NCBI RefSeq assembly: GCF_003722075.1
Contig: NZ_RDSK01000009.1
Span: 62,001 to 126,000 of the forward strand
Direction: 5' to 3'
From: Methanohalophilus sp. RSK
Lineage (GTDB): Archaea; Halobacteriota; Methanosarcinia; Methanosarcinales; Methanosarcinaceae
Length of the DNA stretch: 64,000 bases
Part shown: in pieces, positions 19,130 through 28,472 of the stretch
Numbering within the stretch: the stretch's first letter is position 1
How the letters are laid out: the number at the start of each line of letters is the position of its first letter
Notes under the pieces: model-generated
The model's input: the letters and a program-made list of their open reading frames with translations, nothing else
Databases searched by the model: none
What the model was told of the DNA's origin: nothing
Position numbers and translations under genes: made by a program

Positions 19130-20103
19130 AAATCCTCCTGCTTTGTTTCGGCCAGACTCACCCTACGGTCAAATTCCTGAAGGAATTCATCAAGTTTTCC
19201 TTCCGGAATACGGGCCCCTGCAGCCACTGGATGCCCGCCGCCACTACCTCCGTATTTGGGAGCAAGATCTCGCAAAAGGAGGTTGATATCCACACTGCTG
19301 TTCCGGGAGCGCAAGCTCAGATCATAAGCAGCTTTATTATTCCTGTGTTCGGCTGCAATCCCTATTCCTTTTCTTCCATAAGAAGCTGCATAGATTGCGG
19401 ATTTGGAAAGGTAACCTTCAGGATCAAGTACATAAGCTATGGAATGAAGGGGATGGACCAAATCCTTTACACGTATCCTCAACTCTTCTTCAATTCTTGA
19501 TGCTTTTTTTGCACAGGGAATGAGATTGGGTATTTCAGAAGGAATCAGATCAGTAGAAAGAGGGTCAGTGATTTCTCTCTTAAAATCATAGTTCCTGCCA
19601 ACATATTGCAATGCTTGGATCAATGTTCCTGCCTGGAAATAGAGACTTCTTTTATCCCAATCCCTTGTCCATTTCTTAATTGCAGGTGTATTATCCTTAT
19701 AATCACCTATTGCACCATACACCGCAATCCTGCGGATATCCCTTTCCAGACGGGATTTAAAAACCTTGTATGTAAGTTCTGCGGCACATGTATCCAGGTC
19801 ATGGTAAAACCAGGGTTCATCCCAGCACATCCTTGGAAGAGGATGATGGTCAATATAGGTGACATCTGCACGACTGGCAATATCATTAATCTTATTGTAG
19901 AGATTTACACATGAGCGTTCATCCACGGCTATATCGCAGATAATGATATTATCATAATCTTCAGCCATATCAAGTCTATTATGTAGACTCACCGGACTGG
20001 TAAAATAGACCCTGGCATCCGGGTATGCACTTTTGGCTATGGCTCCCGAGCATACTCCGTCCGAATCACCATGTGTGAATATAATTGTATCAGTTTTTTT
20101 CAT
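19126..20103 (-). CDS. DHH/DHHA1 family phosphoesterase
   Basis: About 325 residues. DHH motifs are visible: HGDSDGVCSG (motif I), CDIAVDE (motif II), YIDHHPLPR (motif III, the name-giving DHH), and a C-terminal DHHA1 glycine motif GGSGGGHPVAAGA. Proteins of this group hydrolyse short oligonucleotides, cyclic dinucleotides or single-stranded nucleic acid using two Mn2+ ions. Archaeal members resemble RecJ/GAN-like or Nrn-like nucleases, and I cannot place this one more exactly. A GTG at 20124 is in frame, but the ATG at 20103 (MKKTDTIIF) fits the domain edge better. Neither has a good ribosome-binding site, which suggests a leaderless message. Co-transcribed with engB. Confidence 0.88.
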   Translation of the reverse strand: MKKTDTIIFTHGDSDGVCSGAIAKSAYPDARVYFTSPVSLHNRLDMAEDYDNIIICDIAVDERSCVNLYNKINDIASRADVTYIDHHPLPRMCWDEPWFYHDLDTCAAELTYKVFKSRLERDIRRIAVYGAIGDYKDNTPAIKKWTRDWDKRSLYFQAGTLIQALQYVGRNYDFKREITDPLSTDLIPSEIPNLIPCAKKASRIEEELRIRVKDLVHPLHSIAYVLDPEGYLSKSAIYAASYGRKGIGIAAEHRNNKAAYDLSLRSRNSSVDINLLLRDLAPKYGGSGGGHPVAAGARIPEGKLDEFLQEFDRRVSLAETKQEDL

Positions 20104-20197
20104 GTCTTGTTGTGTCAATAGCACTACAATTATTAAAAATTGAGGGAATCATATATGATGTTCATTGTTACATTCACAAAATCTTTTATTAACCTCT

Positions 20198-20344
20198 TCA
20201 CCCCCAATCGAGAGTATATTCTTCCGGGTCTTTCCGATCTATATCATCTGCCGAAACTGCCATTACAGCTATATTTACCGCAAAAAGGATTACCAGAAAA
20301 AAAAGAAAAATCCTGAAAGGCAATAATGTGAGGTTGTACTTCAT
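20198..20344 (-). CDS. Small membrane-anchored peptide, 48 residues
   Basis: A short open frame: a basic N-terminus, one strongly hydrophobic segment (about residues 9-31, RIFLFFLVILFAVNIAVMAV), then a charged tail DDIDRKDPEEYTLDWG. It has a clear ribosome-binding site (GTGAAGGAA) 6-7 bases before the ATG and starts 14 bases after the stop of the surface-layer-like gene, so it is probably its operon partner. The hydrophobic stretch could be a signal peptide cut after VSA or a membrane anchor. I know no named family for it. Confidence 0.6.
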   Translation of the reverse strand: MKYNLTLLPFRIFLFFLVILFAVNIAVMAVSADDIDRKDPEEYTLDWG

Positions 20345-20357
20345 ACTTTTCCTTCAC

Positions 20358-21968
20358 TTACCGTTTTTTCCCAAATACATATATTCCTGCCAATACAAAG
20401 ATTGCCATCAATGCACCAAATCCGGGTTCAACTTTGTTGTTTTCATTATTTTCACCTGAACCGGATCCACCATTTGATTCATCATCACTGAAAATACTAT
20501 TATCATCTCCATCATCATCAGATGTTTGTGAATCATCCTTGTTTGATGTGCCAGTTGCTGTTTCCTGAGTTGAAGTGTTGGTGACATTAACTTGCAGGAT
20601 ATTGGAGACCCTTTCTCCTTTATAATTTTCCATGTCAATAAAAGAAGCTCTAACAGCAGGTACTGTGAAATTACCATCATTTCCTGCACGAATAATGTAA
20701 TTATAACTTTTCGATTCATCTTTTGGAATAACCTGATCCAGACCGGTTTCTCCACTTACAAAGGTAACATCCTCTGGTATTTCAGATATTGCGTTCACAC
20801 TCGCATCCCTGTTTCCTTTGTTGCTCACTTTTACAGAAACCTTTACTTCATCTGATGGCCTAACTGTTAAAGTTTCCGTGCTCTGTGTAACTGATATTAC
20901 CGGGCCGTTTATTTCAATTTCTGGTTCATTCGAGTCATATTCATAGGTTTTCCCGTTAGGTGCTTTGAAAGAAGCAACTGTACCGGGTGCTGTGAATTCT
21001 CCTGATTTGGTGGGTTTCAGTGAATATTCAAAAAGTTTAATGGTTTCTCCTGCCTCAAGAGAAATTTTCTTATTAAGAGCTACGTCATCAAGCAGCTCCA
21101 TATGATCGAAGATTTCATCTTCTACAGCAATATCACCCACATGATAAAGACCATTATTACGTATTGAAACTGAAACCCGAGCTGTTTCATCCATATATAT
21201 TTCTTCAGGTATGGATTTGGTTATCATTAACTCAACCTTAGGAGCGATGGTTACAGTCTCACTTTCCTCATTTTCATGCAATTCCCCGTTGAGATCATAT
21301 CCACCTGCTGTAACAACAATGTCTAAGTCAGTCTCTTCCCATAGGTGAGGTACCTTTAAAGTCAATTTGTATTCATCTGTTGTCTCATCGATCTCAAGCG
21401 AAGATATGGTTTCTGTAAGATCACCTTCAACAACATCCATTCCTGCCGGATCAACAGTAAACTGAACATCTTCAGCTTTGGCTGAACCATCGTTTTTGAT
21501 ATTCAATGTGACTTCAATTTCGGTTTCGGAATTTATACGGGGGTCGTATTCATCCCTGTCTGTTTCGATGCTAATGTCAAACTCAGGTTCCCCACGATTA
21601 TCAATCTGAATTTCAGCGGTGGGGTCTTCCATATTTCCAGTCCACTCGTCAATATTGACCTCGACCTTATTTACATGGACCCGTATGTCTTTTCCCTCTT
21701 CAGTATCCCTGTATTCAAGATTATCGCCAACAAGCAATGCTCCATGTTTCAAGGTTTGTCCACTTTGCGATATGCTGATATAGACGTGTTCATCCTTTTG
21801 AAAATCCTCAGCAGTAATAGTATAGCCATTATCCTCCACGGAATCTCCCCAATGAAGGGTTGTAGAATCGATACTGGTGTCCCACTCGATATCATCAAGT
21901 GTGTAAGCAGATGCTGTGGTGGCCATAGCACAAATTAACAGGAGGGATAAGAAAAGTCTTGAATGCAT
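20358..21968 (-). CDS. Secreted surface protein with CARDB-like repeats and PGF-CTERM anchor
   Basis: 536-residue exported protein. The signal peptide covers residues 1-21, with cleavage after ASA. An S-layer-like N-terminal domain (about 22-130) is followed by several beta-sandwich repeats of the COG1361/NEW3/CARDB kind, each with a conserved N-N/K-G turn (NDGSAKAEDV, NNGLYHVGDI, NKGNRDASV). Then come a low-complexity Ser/Asp/Gly/Asn linker (about 470-510) and a C-terminal EPGFGA motif, one transmembrane segment and KKR. This is a PGF-CTERM signal, expected to be cut and lipid-anchored by archaeosortase A. The protein therefore faces the outside of the cell; its partner is unknown. Strongly acidic, as usual for a salt-exposed surface protein. 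Confidence 0.88.
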   Translation of the reverse strand: MHSRLFLSLLLICAMATTASAYTLDDIEWDTSIDSTTLHWGDSVEDNGYTITAEDFQKDEHVYISISQSGQTLKHGALLVGDNLEYRDTEEGKDIRVHVNKVEVNIDEWTGNMEDPTAEIQIDNRGEPEFDISIETDRDEYDPRINSETEIEVTLNIKNDGSAKAEDVQFTVDPAGMDVVEGDLTETISSLEIDETTDEYKLTLKVPHLWEETDLDIVVTAGGYDLNGELHENEESETVTIAPKVELMITKSIPEEIYMDETARVSVSIRNNGLYHVGDIAVEDEIFDHMELLDDVALNKKISLEAGETIKLFEYSLKPTKSGEFTAPGTVASFKAPNGKTYEYDSNEPEIEINGPVISVTQSTETLTVRPSDEVKVSVKVSNKGNRDASVNAISEIPEDVTFVSGETGLDQVIPKDESKSYNYIIRAGNDGNFTVPAVRASFIDMENYKGERVSNILQVNVTNTSTQETATGTSNKDDSQTSDDDGDDNSIFSDDESNGGSGSGENNENNKVEPGFGALMAIFVLAGIYVFGKKR

Positions 21969-22148
21969 GGATATACCTCTTTATTAGTGGGGATGTATAT
22001 AAGGCAGATTATATTTACTTTGTGTATTGATTTAATGTACCAATACTCATATAATTATCCCAATGATATGGGAAAAAAGGTTTATTAACGTTCAACTTCT
22101 TCTCTAAATGAGACTTTTATATGAGTCAGATTACTCATGGGGTTTATT

Positions 22149-24896
22149 ATGAAAGATATGAAAATTATATTCCTGTTAATTCTGGCATTATTTGTGGGGA
22201 TCAGTCCCCTGGTAGGAATTTACACGGATTACCTATGGTTTGACATGGTAGGATATACATCCGTATTTACAACAATATTACAATGGAAATTACTTGCAAT
22301 AATTCCCGGTTTTATAATTGCATTTGTATTCCTTTATATAAATGCAAAATTTGCCCGAGACTCAATTGATAAGATCCTTACAGAGAAGAACATTACATCC
22401 GAAAAAGTGGATTCCCAGATAATTCTGGTGTCAATTGTGGCTGTATCATTTATCTTTGGCCTCATATTCAGTGGAAACTGGAAAACTATACTGTTATATT
22501 TTAACAGTACATCTTTCGGATTAGAAGACCCCATTCTTATGAATGACATTGGGTTTTACGTATTCCAGTTACCTTTCCTTCATATGATAAGAGGCGTTTT
22601 CCTCGGCCTGACAATCCTTTCTCTGATACTGGTACTGGCTCTTTATTTTTACAGGCTTGAACCCATTTTCAGCTCCGATAGAATTGAAATAGAAGACTCT
22701 GAAGAACCTTATTTTTTGAATCAGTCAATCGATTTAAAAGAAATTATGGACAAATTGCCCACAAAAGTTCTGGTCCATATTTCCGCAATACTTGCATTCC
22801 TGTTTGCATTAATTGCTTTTGGATTTTTCCTTGAAAGGTATGAAATATTATTCTCCCAGCAAGGGGTTGTCGCAGGCGCCGGATATACCGATGTGAACGT
22901 AAGTCTGCCGATTTTCACCATCCTGACTGTATTGTCAGTACTGACCTCAATTGCTTTACTGGCCAACGTAAAGCTGAAAAACATAAAAATACCTTTTGTG
23001 GCTATAGCCCTTATAGCACTATTTATAGTGGCCAGTTCCTTTGTCCCGGGGGTTTATCAGCAATTCAAGGTAGAACCTACTGAAATCCAGCTTGAAGAAC
23101 CCTACCTGCAATACAATATCAATTATACAAGAACTGCTTACGGTCTTTCTGATGTTGAAGAAAAGCCATTCGAAGCCAATATGAATTTGACTTCATCAGA
23201 GCTGGAAGACAATTCAGAGGTGATTGATAATATAAGGATATGGGACCGGCGTGCCCTGGAGCAGACCTATAAACAGCTTCAGCAGATCCGAACCTATTAT
23301 ACTTTCAACGATGTTGATACAGATCGCTATCATATGGACGACGGCTACAAGCAGTATATGATATCGGCCAGGGAACTGGATACCTCTCGACTATCCCCTG
23401 AAGCCAAGACATGGGTCAATGAAAAATTGGTATATACCCATGGTTACGGGATGGTTATGAATCCTGTCAGTACAAAGACCGAAGACGGTAGACCTGAATT
23501 CGTCTTACAGGATATTCCTCCAAGGGGAGAATTTGAAGTTGATAATCCGCGGATATATTACGGGGAAATCAACCGGAATTACAATATAGTAAATACCGGA
23601 AAGGATGAATTTGATTATCCAAAGCAAGGGCAGAATGCATTTACACAATATGAAGGTAAAGGTGGAATACTACTGGATTCATTTGTAAAGCGGCTGATAT
23701 TCGCATATACCTTTAGTGAACCGAATTTTATCCTGAGCCAGTATATCGATGATGAATCCCGCTTGTTGTACCGTCAACAGATCGAGGACAGGGCTCAGGA
23801 AATAGCACCATTCCTTGAATATGACAATGACCCGTATCCGGTAATCCATGAAGGCAAGCTCTACTGGATAATGGATGCCTACACTACGTCTAACAAGTAT
23901 CCTTATTCTGAAACCTATTACGGAGCGCAGTTTAACGGTATTAATTACATCAGGAATTCAGTGAAAGTTGTTGTAGATGCCTATGATGGAACGGTTGATT
24001 TCTATATGATGGAGGACGAACCGGTCGTGAATACCTACTCTAAGATATTCCCGGATTTGTTTAAGTCATTTGATGAAATGCCAGAAGGCCTGCAAAAACA
24101 TATTCGCTATCCCAAGAATTTCTTTAGTGTTCAGATGGACTTATACGAAAATTACCACATGAAATCTGCAGAAGAATTCTACAATAAAGAGGATGCCTGG
24201 GAAATACCCAGGGAAGTTTACAGGGGAAGCAGCATTGAGATGGAACCCTATTACATGATCACCAAATTACCCGATAATGGTGGATTGGAGTATGTGTTGC
24301 TGCAACCGTTTACACCCCGTAACAGAGAGAACATGATTGCCTGGATTGCAGCCAGATGTGATAAGCCAAACTATGGACAGCTCAAGCATTACGAATTGCC
24401 AAAGGGAGAACTTGTCTATGGACCTACCCAAATAGAGTCCAGAATCGATCAGGACCCTGATATTTCTGAGCAACTGACCCTCTGGGGTCAAACCGGTTCC
24501 CGCGTAATCAGGGGAAACCTGCTTGTGATTCCAATAGGTAACTCGATATTGTATTCAGAACCCCTGTTCATAAGTGCCGAACAATCTGAAATTCCGGAGC
24601 TCAGAAGAGTTGTTGCTTCTTCGGGACAAAAGGTTGTCATGGGAGAGAATCTGAAAGAATCCCTGCAAATGCTGGTTGAAGGCCGGGTTGACAGGGAAGA
24701 AGGAACCGATCAGCCGGAAGTATCCCAAACCTCCCGGGAGCTTGCACAACAGGCATTGGACCATTACAACCAGGCCCAGGAATATCTGAAAGAAGGCAAT
24801 TGGGCCGATTATGGGGAAGAAATAGATCAGATGGAAGATGTGCTAAACCAGCTTTCACAGAGCCTGGCTGAAGACAATTCCACAGCAACCGAATAA
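22149..24896 (+). CDS. UPF0182 family integral membrane protein
   Basis: About 915 residues. Seven hydrophobic segments occupy the N-terminal third (about 1-310), with charged loops between them. The remaining 600 residues form a hydrophilic, probably extracytoplasmic domain with family motifs such as YTRTAYGL, RIWDRRAL, YGEI, GIFxNSVK-like INYIRNSVKVVVDAYDG and FTPRNRENMIAW. The C-terminus has a helical Gln/Glu-rich segment. UPF0182 (COG1615) is found in methanogens, actinobacteria and others, and its function is unknown. The frame is open from an ATG at 22137; I prefer the ATG at 22149 because GGGGT lies about 6 bases upstream. It is followed by a strong terminator, so it is a stand-alone gene. 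Confidence 0.9.
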   Translation: MKDMKIIFLLILALFVGISPLVGIYTDYLWFDMVGYTSVFTTILQWKLLAIIPGFIIAFVFLYINAKFARDSIDKILTEKNITSEKVDSQIILVSIVAVSFIFGLIFSGNWKTILLYFNSTSFGLEDPILMNDIGFYVFQLPFLHMIRGVFLGLTILSLILVLALYFYRLEPIFSSDRIEIEDSEEPYFLNQSIDLKEIMDKLPTKVLVHISAILAFLFALIAFGFFLERYEILFSQQGVVAGAGYTDVNVSLPIFTILTVLSVLTSIALLANVKLKNIKIPFVAIALIALFIVASSFVPGVYQQFKVEPTEIQLEEPYLQYNINYTRTAYGLSDVEEKPFEANMNLTSSELEDNSEVIDNIRIWDRRALEQTYKQLQQIRTYYTFNDVDTDRYHMDDGYKQYMISARELDTSRLSPEAKTWVNEKLVYTHGYGMVMNPVSTKTEDGRPEFVLQDIPPRGEFEVDNPRIYYGEINRNYNIVNTGKDEFDYPKQGQNAFTQYEGKGGILLDSFVKRLIFAYTFSEPNFILSQYIDDESRLLYRQQIEDRAQEIAPFLEYDNDPYPVIHEGKLYWIMDAYTTSNKYPYSETYYGAQFNGINYIRNSVKVVVDAYDGTVDFYMMEDEPVVNTYSKIFPDLFKSFDEMPEGLQKHIRYPKNFFSVQMDLYENYHMKSAEEFYNKEDAWEIPREVYRGSSIEMEPYYMITKLPDNGGLEYVLLQPFTPRNRENMIAWIAARCDKPNYGQLKHYELPKGELVYGPTQIESRIDQDPDISEQLTLWGQTGSRVIRGNLLVIPIGNSILYSEPLFISAEQSEIPELRRVVASSGQKVVMGENLKESLQMLVEGRVDREEGTDQPEVSQTSRELAQQALDHYNQAQEYLKEGNWADYGEEIDQMEDVLNQLSQSLAEDNSTATE

Positions 24897-24929
24897 AAGG
24901 AAGGACAAGATTCTTTGCAGATAGATATT

Positions 24930-24964
24930 GCAGCCTTTAACAAGGCTGCATAGCCTTTTTTTTT
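24930..24964 (+). terminator. Hairpin plus T-tract terminator after the UPF0182 gene
   Basis: Perfect stem GCAGCC (24930-24935) with GGCTGC (24944-24949) and an 8-base loop, followed by a run of nine T residues (24956-24964). Confidence 0.8.
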
Positions 24965-24994
24965 GGTACGTCTGCGGGGTTGATGCACATCGAT

Positions 24995-25008
24995 AATTAT
25001 ATATAATT
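24995..25008 (+). promoter_or_regulatory. TATA box of the fmd operon
   Basis: AATTATATATAATT, a perfect palindrome, centred about 80 bases before the fmdE start. It predicts a transcript start near 25030 and a leader of about 50 bases. No other regulatory site is evident. Confidence 0.6.
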
Positions 25009-25081
25009 TTCATCGCTATGTTCTTTAGGCATCCGGACGCTTATAAGCATCTCACCGGCCTTCTTTATTAGAGGTTTTTAT

Positions 25082-25687
25082 ATGGAAACTATGGATGAGA
25101 TCCTAGAAAAGATAAAAGTGGAATATCCAGAACTATTTTCACAGGTTGAAAAGGTCGTCCCATTCCACGGTTTTTTGAGCAGTGGTGCTTTAATAGGAAT
25201 CCACATGCTAAATATTGCAAAAAGGGTACTTGATGTAAAGGAAGGGGAAAGGATATACGCATTAAGTGAAACGTATAACTGTATACCGGACCCTTTTCAG
25301 ATACTTGAAAGTGCCACAACCGGCAATAAACGTTTGAGAGTTCACGATACAGGTAAAATGGCTGTGACTGTGAACAAACAAGCTCCATCGGGAATTGCTT
25401 CTGTTAAGGGAGTAAGAATATATCTCGACCCGGAGAAGACTAAAGATTACCCTAAATTACATGCTTGGTATATGAACACGCAAAAACTTCGCCACGAAGA
25501 AGTTGTTCCTGTGCTTCTTGAAGCCGGTGAGAATGTCTATTCCTATGAAATGGTGGATATAGATGTGCCGGTAAAAAAGAAAAAGACAATAAAATTATGC
25601 CAGAAATGTAATGAAAGTTTTATTCAAAGAAACAATGAAGTTCTTTGTGATGCATGTAATGATAGCCAAACGGAGACTACAATATGA
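25082..25687 (+). CDS. fmdE: FmdE family protein with C-terminal zinc ribbon
   Basis: 201 residues. The FmdE domain (about 10-160) shows FHGFLSSGALIG, the Cys-containing SETYNCIPDPFQ and GNKRLRVHDTGKMA. A C-terminal zinc ribbon (CQKC and CDAC separated by 12 residues) closes the protein. FmdE copurifies or is co-encoded with molybdenum formylmethanofuran dehydrogenase in Methanosarcina, but its role is not settled; metal or molybdopterin handling has been proposed. The ribosome-binding site is TAGAGGT. Its stop overlaps the fmdF start by 4 bases. It is first in the operon fmdE-F-A-C-D-B-fdhD. Confidence 0.92.
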   Translation: METMDEILEKIKVEYPELFSQVEKVVPFHGFLSSGALIGIHMLNIAKRVLDVKEGERIYALSETYNCIPDPFQILESATTGNKRLRVHDTGKMAVTVNKQAPSGIASVKGVRIYLDPEKTKDYPKLHAWYMNTQKLRHEEVVPVLLEAGENVYSYEMVDIDVPVKKKKTIKLCQKCNESFIQRNNEVLCDACNDSQTETTI

Positions 25688-26709
25688 ATGAAACAGTGAT
25701 ATCGACAAAGGACAACAAACAGGTGGTATACATTCCTGAGAAGTGTATCGGCTGTGGAACTTGTGTCATGGTTTGTCCAAAAGAGACACTGGTCATCGGT
25801 TCAGTCGGACCGGTTGCCAGAGGACTCATCGACAAAGAGTTCCTGGATATCAGACCGAACACATGTATAACATGTGGAATGTGTTCCAAAGTTTGTCCTA
25901 CAGGCGCTCTTGAAATGAGAGAAGACGGAAAGCCAGTAGAGGAAAAAACCTTCCTCATAAATGCTATTAAACCAACCACTGTCAATGATGATTGTGTACA
26001 CTGCGGACTTTGTGAACAGGTATGTCCACAGGGTTGCATTGAAGTGGACCAGTGGCTCTCCAACGATAATGAAGCAAAAATCGATGGTACAACAACAATC
26101 AACCAGGAATGCTGTGTACACTGTGGATGGTGTGAATCCGTTTGTCCGGTTGATGCCATAGAAGTTGAGAAACCATTTGAAGGAACCTGGTTCAGGGACG
26201 AGGATATCTGCCAGGCATGCCGTACCTGTGTTGATGTATGCCCCTGCAATGCATTATTCAACCCGGACTGGGAAGCCGGGGAACGTGTTGACAAAGTGGC
26301 CCAGAGGCCGGATGCATGTATCTACTGTGGAGCATGCGCAGTTTCCTGTCCAGTACAGGCAATTGATGTCAAGAAAACTGCAATTGCAGCTGAAATGGAA
26401 AAGAAGAAAGTATTCGAGAAAAAACTCCTCGACAAACCTTCCGTCAAGCCAACACTTACTTCCAAACTTGTCACCGATAAATATGACTGTCTTGGCTGCG
26501 GAAACTGTGTAATTGTCTGTCCTGTGAACGCTTATGCAAACAAGGAACTTGCTGCAGGGCACCTCAATAACATGGATGAAAAAGCATTGCTGGAAGTCGA
26601 GAACGGAGCAGTTAATGTAGTTGATCAGGACGTTTGTGGCTCCTGTGGTGCATGTGCCATGATCTGCCCGACAAACGCTATATGGCTGGAGAAGAGAGAG
26701 GTGGAATAA
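25684..26709 (+). CDS. fmdF: Formylmethanofuran dehydrogenase subunit F, polyferredoxin
   Basis: 341-residue polyferredoxin. Eight CxxCxxCxxxC-type motifs are visible along the chain, beginning CIGCGTCVMVCP and ending CGSCGACAMICP, so up to eight [4Fe-4S] clusters can be held. It is an electron wire to the FmdB/D active site for CO2 reduction on methanofuran, or away from it in methyl oxidation. One motif (CQACRTCVDVCPCN) has an extra Cys. The gene lies between fmdE and fmdA with a 1-base gap to fmdA, matching the M. barkeri fmdEFACDB order. Confidence 0.96.
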   Translation: MNETVISTKDNKQVVYIPEKCIGCGTCVMVCPKETLVIGSVGPVARGLIDKEFLDIRPNTCITCGMCSKVCPTGALEMREDGKPVEEKTFLINAIKPTTVNDDCVHCGLCEQVCPQGCIEVDQWLSNDNEAKIDGTTTINQECCVHCGWCESVCPVDAIEVEKPFEGTWFRDEDICQACRTCVDVCPCNALFNPDWEAGERVDKVAQRPDACIYCGACAVSCPVQAIDVKKTAIAAEMEKKKVFEKKLLDKPSVKPTLTSKLVTDKYDCLGCGNCVIVCPVNAYANKELAAGHLNNMDEKALLEVENGAVNVVDQDVCGSCGACAMICPTNAIWLEKREVE

Positions 26710-26710
26710 T

Positions 26711-28468
26711 ATGGCAGCTACTATTGCAATAAAAAATGGACATGTTTTTGATCCCCTCAATGAGATAAATGGGGATATCATGGACATCTATATCAAGGAC
26801 GGAAAAGTCGTCCCTGAATTATCTGATGCGGAAATGAAAGACGCAAAGGTCGTTGATGCCACTGGTAAAACTGTAATGCCAGGTGGTGTGGATTCCCACA
26901 CCCATATTGCGGGTGCCAAAGTAAACTCCGGTCGTCTGATGCGGCCAGAGGATAGTTACAAGTGGAATCGTCCAAAGACCTCAATAACCCATTGCGGAAC
27001 CGGGGAAACGGTACCTTCCGTATATCTTGAAGGATATGAGTATGCCCAGATGGGATATACCACAGCTTTTGAAGCTGCGGTCCCGCCTCTGGAAGCACGT
27101 CACACCCATGAAGAGATGCATTCCATCCCAATGCTTGACATGGGAGGATACCTTGTTCTTGGTAACAACTGGTTCATGATGCGCTATCTCAAGGAAGGCG
27201 ACATTGACAAGGCTGCTGCATATGTGGCCTGGATGATGAGGACACACAAGACCTATGGTATAAAATGTGTCAACCCTGCAGGTGTGGAGAACTGGGGATG
27301 GGGTAAGAATGTCGAATCCCTGGATGAGACCAACATCCATTTTGAAATTACACCAAGGGAAATGATCGAAGGACTTACCGAAGTCAATGAAATGCTCGGT
27401 ATTCCTATGCCGGTACACCTACACGCCAACAACCTGGGTCACCCGGGATGTTATGAAACAACAAAGGAATCCCTTACCATTCCATCAAAAGTCAAACCCA
27501 ATCAGGATATGGGAGTTGAATGGGCAGAAACCAAGATTGATCCTACAAAGGATAAATCCATCTACCTGACTCACTTGCAATTCAATGCCTTTGGCGGAAC
27601 ATCCTGGAGAGACTTTGAATCCGGTGTGAAGGATATTACAGATTATGTCAACAGTCAGGACCATGTGGTAATTGACAGTGGTAGTGTACCTTTCGGTGAA
27701 GCCACATGTATGACCGGTGACGGTCCGTCTATTCATGATGTCGCAGTCCTTACAGGCGGTAAATGGTCCAACTGTGATGTGGAACTTGAATGTGGTTCCG
27801 GTGTATGCCCTTTCACATATCTTAAGAGCAACCCCGTACACAGTGTCCAGTGGGCAATGGGACTTGAATCTCTGCTTCTGATCGATGATCCATGGAAGAC
27901 CATCATGACAACCGATAATCCTAACGGTGGACCATTCACCAAATATCCGAATGTCATGACCTGGTTGATGTCAGAGGCTTACAGGAATGAGACATTCAGC
28001 GAAGTCCACAAATGGGCAAATGACAGAAGTACACTCGGCGGTGTCAGCCGTGAACTGTCTCTCTATGACATTGCAACAATTACCCGTGCCACTCCTGCAA
28101 AGACCAATGGTATGGCACACAGGAAAGGAAGTCTTGCTGTTGGAGCAGATGGTGATGTAACTATTTATGATATCGATCCAACCAGGTTGGACGTTACAGC
28201 CAACTACAATGATCTGTTCACCAAATTCAGGTATGCCGATTATACCATCAAGGGCGGAGAAATTGCAGCCCATAACGGCGAGATAATGTCGATTCCCGAA
28301 AGAAGGACCTACTACAGTGACATAAAGGTCGATGCAAACGAGGAAAAGAAGATGCTTGAGGACGTGAAGAATTGGTTCAGGTACTACACCCTTGGTTTCG
28401 AGAACTATCCGACGCCTGAGAAATACCTCGTCAACCCAACCCCCATCAACGTAAACATGGAGAAGTGA
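26711..28468 (+). CDS. fmdA: Formylmethanofuran dehydrogenase subunit A
   Basis: 585-residue amidohydrolase-superfamily subunit. It holds the binuclear metal centre that converts formate and methanofuran to formylmethanofuran. The metal motif is VDSHTHIAG near residue 60. Further His residues lie in MPVHLHANNLGH and YLTHLQF, and the late metal-binding Asp region is MTTDNPNGGPF. Length and motifs are those of an intact FmdA/FwdA. The ribosome-binding site GAGGTGG lies at the very end of fmdF. Confidence 0.97.
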   Translation: MAATIAIKNGHVFDPLNEINGDIMDIYIKDGKVVPELSDAEMKDAKVVDATGKTVMPGGVDSHTHIAGAKVNSGRLMRPEDSYKWNRPKTSITHCGTGETVPSVYLEGYEYAQMGYTTAFEAAVPPLEARHTHEEMHSIPMLDMGGYLVLGNNWFMMRYLKEGDIDKAAAYVAWMMRTHKTYGIKCVNPAGVENWGWGKNVESLDETNIHFEITPREMIEGLTEVNEMLGIPMPVHLHANNLGHPGCYETTKESLTIPSKVKPNQDMGVEWAETKIDPTKDKSIYLTHLQFNAFGGTSWRDFESGVKDITDYVNSQDHVVIDSGSVPFGEATCMTGDGPSIHDVAVLTGGKWSNCDVELECGSGVCPFTYLKSNPVHSVQWAMGLESLLLIDDPWKTIMTTDNPNGGPFTKYPNVMTWLMSEAYRNETFSEVHKWANDRSTLGGVSRELSLYDIATITRATPAKTNGMAHRKGSLAVGADGDVTIYDIDPTRLDVTANYNDLFTKFRYADYTIKGGEIAAHNGEIMSIPERRTYYSDIKVDANEEKKMLEDVKNWFRYYTLGFENYPTPEKYLVNPTPINVNMEK

Positions 28469-28472
28469 TGTC

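Noticed and set aside
25677-26294. 205-codon minus-strand frame opposite fmdF, rich in Ser, His and Thr
   Set aside because: The mirror image of Cys-rich polyferredoxin codons; no ribosome-binding site and the fmdF gene is certain.
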